Source: Providencia heimbachae ATCC 35613 (GTDB lineage Bacteria > Pseudomonadota > Gammaproteobacteria > Enterobacterales > Enterobacteriaceae). Taken from it: DNA of 64,000 nt. Positions 40,093-50,519 of the stretch are shown here, piece by piece. Positions within the stretch are counted from its first letter, which is position 1. Every line of letters starts with the position of its first letter. The notes beneath the pieces were generated by a model. That model saw only the letters and a program-made list of their open reading frames with translations. It was not told the origin of the DNA and searched no databases. The position numbers and the translations under genes were made by a program. The stretch spans positions 47,406-111,405 of the forward strand of contig NZ_LXEW01000018.1 of the NCBI RefSeq assembly GCF_001655055.1, given 5' to 3'.

Positions 40093-40743
40093 ATGTTACC
40101 TTATAATCCGCCGATAGACCCTTGGTTGTACGTTCTTTATCAAGACGAGCACATCATTGTCGTCAACAAACCAAGCGACCTACTTTCTGTGCCTGGGAAA
40201 GCGCCTGAACACCACGATAGTGTTATGAGCCGCGTTCAACGCGACTATCCGGCGGCTGAATCTGTGCATCGTTTGGATATGGCAACAAGTGGCGTCATGG
40301 TTGTCGCATTACATAAAGCCGCTGAGCGTGAACTAAAACGCCAGTTTAGAGAACGTGAACCGCGAAAATTCTATATTGCTCGAGTATGGGGGCATTTAGA
40401 GAAAGAAGAAGGCTTGATTGATTTACCCTTGATTTGTGATTGGCCAAATAGACCAAAACAAAAAGTCTGTTTTGAAACGGGGAAATCGGCGCAAACTGAA
40501 TACCAAGTATTGGAATATGAAGATAAGGCGACACGAGTCAGGTTATCGCCTATTACAGGCCGTTCACACCAATTACGCGTCCATATGTTAGCTTTGGGCC
40601 ACCCAATTTTAGGTGATAGGTTCTATGCCCATGACGAGGCTAAAGCCCTTGCACCGCGCTTGCAACTTCATGCCCAAGAACTGTTCATTACTCACCCTAA
40701 GTATGGCACACCAATGCATTTTACCTGCCAACCTGATTTTTAG
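40093..40743 (+). CDS. rluA: Pseudouridine synthase RluA
   Basis: Dual-specificity enzyme that makes pseudouridine 746 in 23S rRNA and 32 in several tRNAs. It has 216 residues (E. coli 219). The catalytic aspartate lies in the RluA motif HRLDMATSG (about 57-65). LLSVPGKAPEHHDS near the N-terminus and RSHQLRVHMLALGHPILGDRFY near 157-178 are family blocks. CAGGAG precedes the ATG directly after an ERIC element, so the repeat is probably part of the mRNA leader. It follows rapA as in E. coli. Confidence 0.95.
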   Translation: MLPYNPPIDPWLYVLYQDEHIIVVNKPSDLLSVPGKAPEHHDSVMSRVQRDYPAAESVHRLDMATSGVMVVALHKAAERELKRQFREREPRKFYIARVWGHLEKEEGLIDLPLICDWPNRPKQKVCFETGKSAQTEYQVLEYEDKATRVRLSPITGRSHQLRVHMLALGHPILGDRFYAHDEAKALAPRLQLHAQELFITHPKYGTPMHFTCQPDF

Positions 40744-40879
40744 GTTTATTTAATCAATTGATTGAATTTCAATACAGCCAGTGCCGTAAATATTACCCTA
40801 TTTCGGCACTCGACATCACTCCACAACGATACAACCATTCACCTTCTTCGCAAAAACATACTTTAAAACACCACACACT

Positions 40880-40995
40880 AAATAAATTTTGTTGTAGCTA
40901 AGCAAAAAGGGAATGAATCCCTAGTCGCGTAGATAACTACGTCACTAGGGTTCGTGAATGAAGATAACAAAGCGACAGTGCAAAATATGACGGGG
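40880..40995. repeat. Diverged ERIC element between rluA and djlA
   Basis: ATTTTGTTGTAGCTAAGC, the central hairpin CCCTAGTCGCGTAG-ATAA-CTACGTCACTAGGG (40918-40949), GTTCGTGAATGAAGATAACA, and the right end TATGACGGGG. The primary sequence has drifted, but both hairpin arms changed together. It lies at the 3' ends of two convergent genes. Confidence 0.7.
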
Positions 40996-40999
40996 AAAA

Positions 41000-41815
41000 C
41001 TATTTAAAGCCAAGCTCTTTTTTGACTAAGTCATAAGCTGCTTGGATTGACTGTGCCTTTTGCTTTGCAATTTCCATCATTTCTGGCGGTAAACCTTTTG
41101 CCACCAGCTTATCCGGATGATGCTCACCCATTAACTTACGATAAGCACGTTTAATTTTCGTTGGTTCATCATCTGGTGACACACCCAGCACTTTGCATGC
41201 ATCTTCTAATGTTGGGCCGCTGGATTGCTGATAATATCCGCCTGATTGCTGCTGAGAGTAGCCTTGGCCAAACTGACGTCCACTTTGGATCATACTGAGA
41301 AATTGTTCGAACTGAGCTTTTGAAATACCAAGCTCTTCCGCAATAATAAATAACACCTTTCTTTCGTTTGGATGTAAATTGCCATCCGCAAAAGCTGCCT
41401 GTAATTGAATTTCCAGAAACATCTGAATAAGATCAAAACGACCATAACAAGCCATGCGTAATTGTTTAAGAACATCTCTTAATGGAAAGTCGGGCGATTT
41501 ACCTTCTCGAAATGCTTGTTGAGCGGCTTTTCGTGTTTCCCCATGCAGTTGCATTCTATCCATTAAATTTGACGCAAGTTGAATGTCTACCTCGGTTACT
41601 CGGCCTTTAGACTTAGTCAAATGTCCCAAAATTTGGAAGGTACTGGCAAAGAAAATAATTTGACGATCACGTTTACTCATACCACCCGCAAATTTGCGCT
41701 GAGCAGATGCTTTATCAAAACCATGTCCTAAAATTAAGCCAGCTAACGCCCCCCAAAACCCCAAACCAGAGACGATCGCGAGTACAACTCCAATAATTTT
41801 GCCCCAATAGTGCAT
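41000..41815 (-). CDS. djlA: DnaJ-like membrane co-chaperone DjlA
   Basis: Type III membrane J-protein that stimulates DnaK and, when overexpressed in E. coli, the Rcs envelope-stress pathway. It has 271 residues. A glycine-rich N-terminal membrane segment (about 7-30, [23 protein letters not shown]) is followed by a TerB-like helical domain (about 55-170) and a low-complexity linker rich in Q, S, G and Y. The C-terminal J domain (about 205-268) has the HPD motif in [13 protein letters not shown]. Convergent with rluA and divergent from lptD. A perfect palindrome (41842-41857) lies just upstream. Confidence 0.94.
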   Translation of the reverse strand: MHYWGKIIGVVLAIVSGLGFWGALAGLILGHGFDKASAQRKFAGGMSKRDRQIIFFASTFQILGHLTKSKGRVTEVDIQLASNLMDRMQLHGETRKAAQQAFREGKSPDFPLRDVLKQLRMACYGRFDLIQMFLEIQLQAAFADGNLHPNERKVLFIIAEELGISKAQFEQFLSMIQSGRQFGQGYSQQQSGGYYQQSSGPTLEDACKVLGVSPDDEPTKIKRAYRKLMGEHHPDKLVAKGLPPEMMEIAKQKAQSIQAAYDLVKKELGFK

Positions 41816-41841
41816 ATAACCCTCAATTCTTCAATGCTCAG

Positions 41842-41857
41842 AATGCAATTTTGCATT
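41842..41857. promoter_or_regulatory. AATGCAA-TT-TTGCATT palindrome upstream of djlA
   Basis: Two perfect 7-base arms around TT, 27 bases upstream of the djlA ATG in the djlA-lptD divergent region. The shape suits an operator, but I cannot assign a regulator. Confidence 0.4.
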
Positions 41858-42010
41858 ATCATACTATTCATTCTGCTCTGTGCATAACTACAATGTGTGC
41901 AACTACAAACACGCAAAGTTTATTACATTATACTGGCGTAAAGTGGTTGGCTAAGTTAGTCTTTGAGCGTTTGCCGGCTTGCCAATTATGACGGAACCGC
42001 ATATTTAATG

Positions 42011-44362
42011 ATGAAGAAAAGTTATCCAACAATATTAGCCACCATGGTATGGGCGGCAATTTATAGTCAGCAGGCGCATGCTGACCTTGCACAGCAATGT
42101 ATGCTGGGCGTCCCGGTTTATACCAAACCCATTGTAAAAGGTGACGCCAACAACTTGCCTATTCAAATAACTGCTGAGGATGTCCAAGGGGAATATCCTA
42201 ACTTTGTTGAATATAAAGGTGATGTTGATATACAGCAGGGAAATCAAACATTAACCGCTGACAATGTTAAGCTGACACAAACACAAGAAGACGGTGCTCA
42301 GCCTGTTCGCGAAGTGACAGCAACCGGTAATGTTCATTATGATGACCCTCAAATTATCCTGAAAGGCCCTTCTGCTTGGTCTAATCTGGATAATAAAAAT
42401 ACTGACGTTAATGATGGTAACTACATGATGGTAGGCCGTCAGGGGCGTGGTGACGCCACAAAAATGAAAATGCGTGATGAAAACCGTTATTCCATCATGG
42501 AAAACGGAACATTCACCACCTGTTTACCCGGCAATAACAGCTGGAGCGTTGCAGGCTCTGAAGTCATCATTGACCGAGAAGAAGAAGTAGCTGAAATTTG
42601 GCATGCACGTTTTCGTGTCGGTGATGTACCCATTTTTTATAGCCCTTACATGCAATTGCCGATCGGCAATAAGCGTCGTTCTGGTTTCTTAATTCCAACA
42701 GGTAGTTATTCAACAAATGACGGCTTAGAGTTCTCTTTGCCTTACTATTGGAATATCGCCCCGAACTATGATGCAACTATCACACCACAGTTTATGACTC
42801 ACCGTGGTGTTAAGCTAAATAATGAGTTTCGTTATCTTATTACACCAGGAACCGGAACGGTTGCATTTGATTTTATTAATCGTGACCGCGCATACATCAA
42901 AGATAAAGATCGTGAAAAACGTGATGCCCGTGATAGCGATGACCGCTGGTTATTCTATTGGCGTCATTCAGGGACCTATGCACAGCACTGGAACTTCAAT
43001 GCTGACTACACCAAAGTAAGTGACCGCCAATACTTTACTGATTTTAATTCCCAATATGGTAATACCACTGACGGGTATGCAACGCAAAAATTCAGTACTG
43101 GTTATTCTGATACCAACTGGAATGCAAAATTAAGTCATAAGCAATTCCAAATTTTTGTTGATGATCCGAATAAACGTGCTTATAAAGCAGAGCCTCAATT
43201 AGACTTTAATTACTACAAAAATAATTTAGGTGTATTTGATTTTCACACATATGCTCAAGCTGCACGTTTCACTAGCGTCGGAGAAAATAATCCTGATGCG
43301 ACACGTTTACATATTGAACCTGAAGTAAACCTACCGTTATCTAATGGTTGGGCGAACATGAACAATAGCTTTAAAGTGTTTGCAACACATTATGACCAAG
43401 ATATTCCTAACTCAAATAGGGATACAAATTTAGAGAAAAATGTTACCCGTGTTCTGCCAATGTTTAAGAGTGATGCAAAAGTCGTCTTCGAGCGTGACCT
43501 TTATCAAGGGAGTGACTTTGTTCAAACATTAGAGCCACGTGTTCAATATCTGTATGTGCCGTATAAAAATCAGGACAATATCAATAACTTTGACTCCTCA
43601 CTGATGCAGTCGGATTATAGTGGATTGTTCCGTGACAGAATCTATAGCGGCTTGGATCGTATCGCCTCCGCTAACCAGTTTACGACAGGTGTAACTACCC
43701 GACTGTATGATGATGCCCTTGCTGAACGTTTTAATTTTTCTGTTGGGCAAATCTACTATTTCGAACGCCCTCGAGCAGGTAACTCGAACCGATTAATTGA
43801 TGATAAAAGTAATACTGGCTCATTATTGTGGGCAACTGACACAATGTGGCGTATTGATGAAAACTGGGGTATTCGTGGTGGGTTACAATACGACCGCCGT
43901 TTAGGCAACGTCACCATGGGGAATGCGGTCACGGAATATCGCTTTGATGCTGACCGTTTAATTCAACTGAATTATCGTTTTGTTGATCGTGACTATATTC
44001 AAGCTACTGCGCCCCAAAATAATTTACAAAATGGTTATACTCAGCAGGGAATTTCACAAGTTGGTACTGTTGTCAGTTGGCCATTAAATGACCGCTGGGG
44101 CTTTGTTGGTTCATATTATTATGATACGAAACAACAACAATCTGCGAGCCAATTAGTTGGTTTGCAATATAATACCTGTTGCTGGGCAGTTAATTTAGGC
44201 TATGAACGTAAGATTGTGGGCTGGCAACGTGACAAGTTCAGCAGTGAGTATGATAATAAATGGTCAGTCAATGTGGAACTTAGAGGCCTAAATAACAATC
44301 ATAGTTTAGGTAGTCAGGAAATGTTGCAGCAAGGTATTATGCCTTATCAACGTGCTTTCTGA
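42011..44362 (+). CDS. lptD: LPS-assembly outer-membrane protein LptD
   Basis: Beta-barrel protein that inserts lipopolysaccharide into the outer leaflet together with LptE. From the ATG at 42011 it has 783 residues (E. coli 784); an ATG one codon earlier is equally possible, while the 41963 start adds residues ahead of the signal peptide. The signal peptide ends near QAHA. An OstA/LptA-like domain (about 40-180) precedes the barrel. All four disulfide cysteines of the family are present: QQCMLG, TTCLPG and the adjacent pair in YNTCCWAV. LptD and SurA, which folds it, are adjacent, and pdxA-rsmA-apaG-apaH follow. Confidence 0.96.
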   Translation: MKKSYPTILATMVWAAIYSQQAHADLAQQCMLGVPVYTKPIVKGDANNLPIQITAEDVQGEYPNFVEYKGDVDIQQGNQTLTADNVKLTQTQEDGAQPVREVTATGNVHYDDPQIILKGPSAWSNLDNKNTDVNDGNYMMVGRQGRGDATKMKMRDENRYSIMENGTFTTCLPGNNSWSVAGSEVIIDREEEVAEIWHARFRVGDVPIFYSPYMQLPIGNKRRSGFLIPTGSYSTNDGLEFSLPYYWNIAPNYDATITPQFMTHRGVKLNNEFRYLITPGTGTVAFDFINRDRAYIKDKDREKRDARDSDDRWLFYWRHSGTYAQHWNFNADYTKVSDRQYFTDFNSQYGNTTDGYATQKFSTGYSDTNWNAKLSHKQFQIFVDDPNKRAYKAEPQLDFNYYKNNLGVFDFHTYAQAARFTSVGENNPDATRLHIEPEVNLPLSNGWANMNNSFKVFATHYDQDIPNSNRDTNLEKNVTRVLPMFKSDAKVVFERDLYQGSDFVQTLEPRVQYLYVPYKNQDNINNFDSSLMQSDYSGLFRDRIYSGLDRIASANQFTTGVTTRLYDDALAERFNFSVGQIYYFERPRAGNSNRLIDDKSNTGSLLWATDTMWRIDENWGIRGGLQYDRRLGNVTMGNAVTEYRFDADRLIQLNYRFVDRDYIQATAPQNNLQNGYTQQGISQVGTVVSWPLNDRWGFVGSYYYDTKQQQSASQLVGLQYNTCCWAVNLGYERKIVGWQRDKFSSEYDNKWSVNVELRGLNNNHSLGSQEMLQQGIMPYQRAF

Positions 44363-44430
44363 TAAAAAACAACATGAATACAACGATTAACCCGCTTTTT
44401 GCGGAACCAAAATCAATTTATAGGACCATT

Positions 44431-45750
44431 ATGAAGAATTGGAGAACGCTTATTCTGGGACTGATGTTCGCAAGCTCTGCTACCCTAGCTGCGCCACAGC
44501 AAATGGATAAAGTGGCTGCGGTCGTCAATAACGGAGTTGTGCTGGAAAGTGACGTCCAGAATATGATCAACACGGTTAAATTGAACGCACGTAATGCAGG
44601 CCAGCAAGTCCCTGATGACCAAGCTTTGCGCCATCAAATCGTTGAGCGTTTAGTTATGGATAACATCATGCTGCAAATGGCAAGCCAAATGCAAATCAAC
44701 ATTCCAGAAGAAGCGGTTAATGCAACCATCGCCGATATTGCCCGCCAAAATGGATTAACATTTGAGCAAATGCAAAAACGTTTAGTTGCTGATGGCATCA
44801 ACATGTCACAGTATCGTAGTGAAATCCGCAAAGAAATGCTGATTGCAGAAGTACGCAACAATGAAGTTCGTCGCCGTGTTTCTATTTTACCGCAAGAAGT
44901 TGATGCGCTTTCCGAGCAAATGAATTCACAAGCAAGCTACGAAACAGGTATGAACTTAAGCCATATCTTAATCCCTCTGCCAGAAAACCCAACTCCTGAG
45001 CAACTGCAAAAAGCAGAAGATCTGGTGAATAAAATTCTTGCTGAGCTGAAAAAAGGTGGCGACTTCGGTAAATTAGCAATTGCGTATTCTGCTGATCCAC
45101 AAGCTCTCAAAGGTGGAAATATGGGTTGGTCTCGTCTACAAGAGCTACCGGTCGTCTTTGCAGAAAAACTCAAAAATGCGAAAAAATCTGACATTGTTGG
45201 CCCAATTCGCTCAGGTGTCGGCTACCATATTCTGCGCGTTAATGATGTAAGCGGCGGTAACCAGCCGATTTCAGTGACTGAAGTTAAAGCTCGCCATATT
45301 TTGATCAAATCATCCCCAATCATGGATGATACCCAAGCAAGACAAAAGCTGGTTCAAATTGCTCAAGATATTCGTAGTGGAAAAATCTCTTTTGAAGACG
45401 CTGCTAAAGAAAACTCAGAAGATCCAGGTAGCGCACTAAAAGGGGGGGAATTAGGTTGGAACATGCCTGATGTCTACGACCCAGCCTTTCGTGATGCCTT
45501 GATGAAATTGAATAAAGGCGAGCTAAGTCAGCCTGTACCTTCAAACTTTGGTTGGCACTTAATTCAGTTAGAAGATACCCGTAATGTTGATAAAACAGAT
45601 GCGGCTCAAAAAGATCAAGCATACCGCTTACTCTTTAATCGTAAATTTAACGAAGAAGCACAAAGCTGGATGCAAGAACAAAGAGCATCTGCTTATGTGA
45701 ATATCATGGATGGTCGTAGCAGCCAATCAGATGATGAAAAAACTAAGTAA
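44431..45750 (+). CDS. surA: Periplasmic chaperone/peptidyl-prolyl isomerase SurA
   Basis: Main periplasmic chaperone for outer-membrane proteins including LptD. The ATG at 44431, after TAGGACC, gives 439 residues with a signal peptide ending LAAPQ; the ATG at 44374 adds 19 unlikely residues. An N-terminal chaperone domain (about 22-170) is followed by two parvulin domains. The first contains [13 protein letters not shown] and [13 protein letters not shown]; the second contains [10 protein letters not shown] and [18 protein letters not shown]-terminal helix completes the chaperone core. The gene is 68 bases after lptD and overlaps pdxA. Confidence 0.96.
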   Translation: MKNWRTLILGLMFASSATLAAPQQMDKVAAVVNNGVVLESDVQNMINTVKLNARNAGQQVPDDQALRHQIVERLVMDNIMLQMASQMQINIPEEAVNATIADIARQNGLTFEQMQKRLVADGINMSQYRSEIRKEMLIAEVRNNEVRRRVSILPQEVDALSEQMNSQASYETGMNLSHILIPLPENPTPEQLQKAEDLVNKILAELKKGGDFGKLAIAYSADPQALKGGNMGWSRLQELPVVFAEKLKNAKKSDIVGPIRSGVGYHILRVNDVSGGNQPISVTEVKARHILIKSSPIMDDTQARQKLVQIAQDIRSGKISFEDAAKENSEDPGSALKGGELGWNMPDVYDPAFRDALMKLNKGELSQPVPSNFGWHLIQLEDTRNVDKTDAAQKDQAYRLLFNRKFNEEAQSWMQEQRASAYVNIMDGRSSQSDDEKTK

Positions 45751-46726
45751 ACCCATAGTGATAACCCCCGGCGAACCTGCCGGGGTAGGTCCTGACCTGT
45801 TGATTCAACTCGCACAAACATCGTGGCCTGTTCAACTGGTTGCTTGTGCTGATCCCAATTTGCTACTTGAGCGAGCCAAAGCCCTTAACCTACCATTGAC
45901 GTTGACAGAATATTCAGCCAATACAAACTCTAGCGCTCAAGCGCCAAGTACTTTGTCCGTTATACCTGTTTACCTGAATACTCCAACTACCGCAGGCGTA
46001 TTGAATGTACAAAATGGCGACTATGTCACCCAAACGCTAGCAAGAGCCTGTGATGGTTGTTTAAATGGTGAATTTTCGGCAGTCGTGACTGGGCCTGTAC
46101 ACAAAGGCATTATTAATGATGCGGGCATCCCTTTTAGTGGACATACCGAGTTTTTTGCGGACAGAAGCCATTGTGAACGTGTTGTAATGATGCTTGCAAC
46201 ACAGGAACTGCGTGTTGCATTAGCCACCACACATCTTCCTTTAAAGGATGTTTCTGGTGCGATCACAGAGCAAAGTTTACGAGAAGTGATCACTATTTTA
46301 CATCAGGATTTACAGTCTAAATTTGGTATCAAAAAGCCGAATATCTACGTTTGTGGCCTCAACCCACACGCAGGTGAAGGCGGTCATATGGGTACAGAAG
46401 AAATTGATACCATCATCCCTGCTCTTGAAAATTTAAGAAAGCTGGGTATAAACCTTATCGGACCATTGCCTGCAGATACTCTCTTTCAGCCTAAGTATTT
46501 AGAAAATGCTGATGCAGTACTGGCAATGTATCACGATCAAGGTCTTCCTGTGCTAAAATACCAAGGTTTCGGCAGAGCGGTGAATATCACCTTAGGTCTG
46601 CCATTTATCCGTACCTCTGTCGATCACGGCACAGCGCTAGAATTAGCCGGTACGGGTCATGCCGATGCGGGAAGTTTTATCACCGCATTGAAGTTAGCTA
46701 TCCAAATGACACATAAGAATTCATGA
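45731..46726 (+). CDS. pdxA: 4-hydroxythreonine-4-phosphate dehydrogenase PdxA
   Basis: NAD-dependent, metal-requiring enzyme of de novo pyridoxal phosphate synthesis. It has 331 residues from the ATG at 45731 inside the end of surA; an ATG one codon later is also possible. The N-terminal [38 protein letters not shown] and [16 protein letters not shown] blocks hold substrate and metal ligands, including histidines in GHTEFF and YHDQG. The C-terminus [18 protein letters not shown] is typical. rsmA starts in its last codons, so translation is coupled, as in E. coli. Confidence 0.95.
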   Translation: MMKKLSKPIVITPGEPAGVGPDLLIQLAQTSWPVQLVACADPNLLLERAKALNLPLTLTEYSANTNSSAQAPSTLSVIPVYLNTPTTAGVLNVQNGDYVTQTLARACDGCLNGEFSAVVTGPVHKGIINDAGIPFSGHTEFFADRSHCERVVMMLATQELRVALATTHLPLKDVSGAITEQSLREVITILHQDLQSKFGIKKPNIYVCGLNPHAGEGGHMGTEEIDTIIPALENLRKLGINLIGPLPADTLFQPKYLENADAVLAMYHDQGLPVLKYQGFGRAVNITLGLPFIRTSVDHGTALELAGTGHADAGSFITALKLAIQMTHKNS

Positions 46727-47532
46727 ATAATCGAGTCCACCAAGGGCATTTTGCCCGCAAACGTTTCGGGCAGAACTTTTTAACTGACCAATTTATTATC
46801 GACAGTATTGTGGATGCAATGAATCCACAACATGGTCAAGCCATCGTAGAAATCGGCCCCGGCCTCGGCGCACTTACCGAGCCTGTCGGCAGCCGAATGG
46901 ATAAAATGACCGTTATTGAAATTGACCGCGATCTGGCTGCGCGTTTACACGTGCACCCGCAGCTCAAAGATAAACTGACCATCATCCAACAAGATGCGAT
47001 GAAAGTTGATTTTAGTGAACTTGCTAAAGAGGCAGATCAGCCGCTACGCGTATTTGGTAACCTACCCTACAATATCTCTACGCCCCTTATGTTCCATTTA
47101 TTCACCTTTACAAGTTCCATCGCTGACATGAGTTTTATGTTACAAAAAGAAGTCGTGAATAGATTAGTCGCAGGTCCTGGTAGTAAAACATTTGGTCGTT
47201 TAAGTGTCATGGCACAATACTATTGCAATGTGATCCCCGTATTAGAGGTTCCACCTACTGCATTTACGCCAGCACCAAAGGTAGATTCCGCTATTGTTAA
47301 GCTTATTCCACATCGTGAAAATCCTTATCCTGTTAAAGATATTAAATTTTTAAGCCGTATTACAACGCAGGCATTTAATCAGCGACGTAAAACTGTCCGT
47401 AATAGTCTCGGTGATATATTCAGTATTGAAGAACTCACTGAACTCGGTATCAATCCCGGAACGCGCGCTGAAAATATTACTGTTGAAGAATATTGTAAAA
47501 TGGCAAACTATCTTTCTAACCGTTCAGAATAG
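46723..47532 (+). CDS. rsmA: 16S rRNA dimethyladenosine methyltransferase RsmA (KsgA)
   Basis: Dimethylates A1518 and A1519 in helix 45 of 16S rRNA late in 30S assembly. It has 269 residues. It begins with [18 protein letters not shown], followed by SAM motif [14 protein letters not shown] (about 42-54) and the catalytic NLPYNIST motif (about 113-120). [22 protein letters not shown] and the C-terminal [10 protein letters not shown] complete the family pattern. Its ATG overlaps the pdxA stop by 4 bases. apaG follows after 18 bases. Confidence 0.96.
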   Translation: MNNRVHQGHFARKRFGQNFLTDQFIIDSIVDAMNPQHGQAIVEIGPGLGALTEPVGSRMDKMTVIEIDRDLAARLHVHPQLKDKLTIIQQDAMKVDFSELAKEADQPLRVFGNLPYNISTPLMFHLFTFTSSIADMSFMLQKEVVNRLVAGPGSKTFGRLSVMAQYYCNVIPVLEVPPTAFTPAPKVDSAIVKLIPHRENPYPVKDIKFLSRITTQAFNQRRKTVRNSLGDIFSIEELTELGINPGTRAENITVEEYCKMANYLSNRSE

Positions 47533-47550
47533 AATGTCGTAGGAGGCACT

Positions 47551-47928
47551 ATGCTTAATGAACCGAATGTAAGCATCCAAGTTCAAAGTGTCTACATAGA
47601 GAGTCAATCTCAACCTGAAATTGCCAGATATGTATTTGCGTATACCATTTGCATCCGTAATTTAGGTCGGGAAACGATACAATTAATGAGCCGTTATTGG
47701 CTCATTACCAACAGTGATGGCCATAAAACTGAAGTTCAAGGTGAAGGGGTTGTAGGCGAACAGCCAATTATTCCTCCCGGAAAAGAATATCGTTACACCA
47801 GCGGTGCAATCCTAGAAACACCAATGGGAACGATGGAAGGCTATTACGTCATGATAAGCGGTCAGGGTAACAACTTCCACGTTGATATCCCTGCTTTCCG
47901 TCTTGCAATACCAACGCTGATTAATTAA
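47551..47928 (+). CDS. apaG: ApaG domain protein
   Basis: Small 125-residue protein with the ApaG/DUF525 fibronectin-III-like beta-sandwich. In E. coli it is encoded with apaH and linked to Co2+ resistance and Mg2+ efflux, but its biochemistry is unclear. Family segments are [41 protein letters not shown], and [21 protein letters not shown] precedes the ATG, and apaH starts two bases after its stop. Confidence 0.94.
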   Translation: MLNEPNVSIQVQSVYIESQSQPEIARYVFAYTICIRNLGRETIQLMSRYWLITNSDGHKTEVQGEGVVGEQPIIPPGKEYRYTSGAILETPMGTMEGYYVMISGQGNNFHVDIPAFRLAIPTLIN

Positions 47929-47930
47929 TT

Positions 47931-48758
47931 ATGTCGACATACGTTATTGGTGATATACACGGTTGCTATCGTGAGCTACGTGAATTACTTGAAAGTGTTA
48001 ATTTTGATCCTCAGCAAGATACTTTATGGTTAACGGGTGACTTAGTCGCCCGAGGGCCTGAGTCTCTGCAAGTTCTCCGTTATGTTAAAAGCTTAGGCTC
48101 TTCCGTTCGCTTAGTGCTTGGTAATCATGACCTACATCTTCTCGGTATTTACTGCAAAATTAGCCGTAATAAGCCTAAAGATCATCTTGATGAATTGCTT
48201 AATGCACCCGATATTGATGAGTTAATCAATTGGTTGCGTCGCCAGCCTTTATTACAGGTTGATGACGAGAAAAAGATGATAATGGCTCATGCGGGAATAA
48301 CGCCACAATGGAATTTAGAAACCGCACGGATGTGTGCAAGGGAAGTCGAAGCCGTGCTCTCTAGCGATGCCTACCCGCTATTTATTGATTCTATGTATGG
48401 TGATATGCCAAACAATTGGTCTGATAGCTTAATGGGGCTCGCACGACTGCGTTTTAGCACCAACGCGCTCACTCGTTTGCGTTACTGCTTCCCTAATGGC
48501 CAACTGGATATGATTTGTAAAGAGAATCCGAAAAAAGCGCCCGCACCACTAAAAGCGTGGTTTGACCTTCCTAGCCAAATCCCAGAAGACTATTCGATTT
48601 TCTTTGGTCACTGGGCTTCTCTAGAAGGAAAATGTACGCCAGAGAATGTGTATGCATTGGATACGGGCTGCTGCTGGGGTGGCGATTTAACACTATATCA
48701 TTGGGAAACACAGCAATATCATCGACAGAAGTCTTATCAGAAAAGCCGTAAAGAATAA
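47931..48758 (+). CDS. apaH: Symmetrical Ap4A hydrolase ApaH
   Basis: Metallophosphatase that splits diadenosine tetraphosphate to two ADP; in E. coli it also removes Np4 caps from RNA. It has 275 residues. PPP-family metal motifs are [14 protein letters not shown] (about 7-20), [12 protein letters not shown] (about 34-45), GNHDLHLLG (about 64-72) and AHAG near 121. The C-terminal [12 protein letters not shown] and [13 protein letters not shown] carry the last metal histidine. It is the last gene of the lptD-surA-pdxA-rsmA-apaGH run. The folA convergent end is separated by ERIC-type repeats. Confidence 0.95.
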   Translation: MSTYVIGDIHGCYRELRELLESVNFDPQQDTLWLTGDLVARGPESLQVLRYVKSLGSSVRLVLGNHDLHLLGIYCKISRNKPKDHLDELLNAPDIDELINWLRRQPLLQVDDEKKMIMAHAGITPQWNLETARMCAREVEAVLSSDAYPLFIDSMYGDMPNNWSDSLMGLARLRFSTNALTRLRYCFPNGQLDMICKENPKKAPAPLKAWFDLPSQIPEDYSIFFGHWASLEGKCTPENVYALDTGCCWGGDLTLYHWETQQYHRQKSYQKSRKE

Positions 48759-48798
48759 ATATCTAGAGATAATGACCTCAGAAAAACACTTCAAGTTT

Positions 48799-48863
48799 TA
48801 GCCAACAACGCGACGGCTTGAAGTATCATCTAGCTCAATCAATAATACCCAATATAATTCGAG
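48799..48863 (+). repeat. Truncated ERIC repeat unit 1 (apaH-folA)
   Basis: AGCCAACAACGCGACGGCTTG then AAGTATCATCTAG, followed by CCCAATATAATTCGAGT. An ERIC right end joins directly to a next left end. It repeats about 88 bases further on. Confidence 0.65.
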
Positions 48864-48886
48864 TCAGCCAAGCCCAAAATAGAGCG

Positions 48887-48931
48887 TAGCCAACAACGCA
48901 GCGGCTTGAAGTATCATCTAGACCAATCAAT
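48887..48931 (+). repeat. Truncated ERIC repeat unit 2 (apaH-folA)
   Basis: AGCCAACAACGCAGCGGCTTG then AAGTATCATCTAG and CCAATCAATA, nearly identical to unit 1 at the same points. It is followed at once by a full ERIC. Confidence 0.65.
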
Positions 48932-49054
48932 ACACAAAATAATTCGAGTTGTCGCTAGGCGGCAAGTGAAGCTAAGCCCTAGAAGCATACAAAAGTATGT
49001 GACTAGGGTTAGTGAGCGTAGCCAACAACGCGACAACTTGAAGAATGAAGGGTA
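48932..49054 (+). repeat. Full ERIC element at the folA 3' end
   Basis: Left end CAAAATAATTCGAGTTG, TAGGCGGCAAGTGAAG, the hairpin CCCTAGAAGCATAC-AAAA-GTATGTGACTAGGG, then AGTGAGCGTAGCCAACAACG and AACTTGAAGAATGAAGGGT. This is the best-preserved ERIC in the window. It abuts the folA stop codon. Confidence 0.88.
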
Positions 49055-49546
49055 TTAGCGCTTAGTTAAAATCTCAAAACAATACCCATGCGTATCATGC
49101 TCATCGGCTTCATGATATTCAGTAAATACTGAATCCCACTCATCCGGCTCATAAATAGGGAAATGAGTATCACCAATAACTTCTGCATCTACATGTGTCA
49201 AATAAAGCTTGTTCGCGAGTGGTAGGAACTGCTGATAAACTTTACCACCACCGATAACCATAACTTCATCATTGCCTTCAATAGCTTGTGCCGCAGCCAA
49301 TGCCTCTTCTATGGAGGTTACCCAAATAACACCGCTGTCAGCACCCGGTTGGCTGCTTAAAACAATATTAACGCGCTGAGGTAATGGACGGCCTATTGAT
49401 TCATAAGTCACACGCCCCATGATAACGGGTTTATTTAACGTATTACGTTTAAACCATGCGAGGTCGCCAGGTAAATTCCAAGGCATCGCTTTTTCCATGC
49501 CGATAACCTGATCGATCGCCATTGCTGCGATTAAGCTAATATTCAT
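49055..49546 (-). CDS. folA: Dihydrofolate reductase FolA
   Basis: Reduces dihydrofolate to tetrahydrofolate with NADPH, recycling the product of ThyA; trimethoprim target. It has 163 residues (E. coli 159). [33 protein letters not shown] carries the active-site acidic residue in the LPGDL segment (E. coli D27 equivalent) and the Met20-type loop. [26 protein letters not shown] and [15 protein letters not shown] are NADPH-binding blocks. Nothing obvious marks a resistant variant. It is convergent with apaH, as in E. coli, with ERIC repeats between. Confidence 0.96.
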   Translation of the reverse strand: MNISLIAAMAIDQVIGMEKAMPWNLPGDLAWFKRNTLNKPVIMGRVTYESIGRPLPQRVNIVLSSQPGADSGVIWVTSIEEALAAAQAIEGNDEVMVIGGGKVYQQFLPLANKLYLTHVDAEVIGDTHFPIYEPDEWDSVFTEYHEADEHDTHGYCFEILTKR

Positions 49547-49845
49547 TTACTCACCTTAGAAACTAGATATAGATATAAAAATTGAGCACACTATACGTAA
49601 AGAGAATTGCTTCGTCGACTAAATTTAAGCTTCCTTAAACAGGAACTCTTAACTTATACTCGAAATGTTAAATTCAATACATAAAGTGACATTAAAAAAT
49701 AAAATTTATCCCCCAGACAAACCCAAAATATGCGTATCGGCCTATAAAAAACCCGATTCATGACGATTATCCCATACGCTAAATCGCCATTAGTAAACCA
49801 ATGCATAACTTGAAGTATGACAGGCTATATAAAAGAGATAATAAC
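49547..49845. other. folA to LysE-family divergent region
   Basis: About 300 bases of AT-rich sequence with the folA promoter at its left and an ERIC right-end remnant (ACTTGAAGTATGACAGG at 49808-49824) at its right. This is where synteny with E. coli breaks between the folA block and the ftsP block. Confidence 0.6.
49590..49618 (-). promoter_or_regulatory. folA promoter
   Basis: On the minus strand, -35 TCGACG, 17-base spacer, -10 TATAGT, ending 43 bases before the folA ATG. Confidence 0.5.
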
Positions 49846-50460
49846 ATGTACGAAACCAGTATAATGGTTGCCACCATTGCAGCACTTGGCATGCTTTCTC
49901 CAGGACCCGATTTCTTTCTTATCGTTAAAAATGCGGCGCGATACCAGCGCTCAGCCGCATTGATGACAGCATTAGGCGTCATTACCGCCATTGCGCTACA
50001 TATGTCTTACTGCGTTGCCGGTCTTGCCGTATTAATCACCACTACGCCTTGGCTATTTAATATTTTAAAATACGCAGGTGCGGTGTATTTGATTTGGATA
50101 GGCATTAAAAGCTTATTGCCACAATCGGGGCAACACATCGATTTAAATACCACTCAACATGAAAGAGTGTCATTTAAAAAGGCCTTTATGCAGGGCTTCC
50201 TATGTAATGTTTTAAATCCCAAAGCAACATTATTCTTCCTTGCCGTATTTACCCAAGTACTTGATATTAATTCTACCTTCAATGAAAAATTATGGTACGC
50301 ATTTATTATCTGGGGATTAGCCATTATTTACTGGCCAATATTAGTATTTTTGATTCAAAGTGCCCCCGTTAGAAGGGGTTTAGCTAAAGTTCAAAAATAT
50401 GTTGATAGAGTGTTAGGCGTTATTTTAATTGCCTTCGGAATCCGTGTTGCACTGAGCTAA
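49846..50460 (+). CDS. LysE/RhtB family amino-acid exporter
   Basis: Inner-membrane exporter of the LysE/RhtB superfamily; the specific substrate cannot be told from sequence. The ATG at 49846 gives 204 residues; the ATG at 49801 would place 15 residues inside an ERIC remnant. About six hydrophobic segments are visible. The family signature LGMLSPGPDFFLIVKNAARY (about 14-33) is intact, as are GAVYLIWIGIKSL and FLCNVLNPKATLFFLAVF. It most resembles RhtC-like threonine/homoserine exporters, but I do not assign a symbol. It ends at a terminator shared with ftsP. There is no counterpart in this position in E. coli. Confidence 0.88.
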   Translation: MYETSIMVATIAALGMLSPGPDFFLIVKNAARYQRSAALMTALGVITAIALHMSYCVAGLAVLITTTPWLFNILKYAGAVYLIWIGIKSLLPQSGQHIDLNTTQHERVSFKKAFMQGFLCNVLNPKATLFFLAVFTQVLDINSTFNEKLWYAFIIWGLAIIYWPILVFLIQSAPVRRGLAKVQKYVDRVLGVILIAFGIRVALS

Positions 50461-50485
50461 TATATTCACTAAACTTGAAAACATA

Positions 50486-50517
50486 TAAAAAAAGCAGGTA
50501 TTTAGCCTGCTTTTTTT
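50486..50517. terminator. Bidirectional terminator between the LysE-type gene and ftsP
   Basis: A7-GCAGG, a 7-base loop (TATTTAG), CCTGC-T7. It has A and T runs on both sides and lies between convergent genes. Confidence 0.9.
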
Positions 50518-50519
50518 AT

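Noticed and set aside
41878..41893. CTGT-N8-ACAA, a LexA-like site upstream of lptD
   Set aside because: The outer flanks do not fit the SOS consensus, and neither lptD nor djlA is a known SOS gene. Expected by chance in AT-rich DNA.
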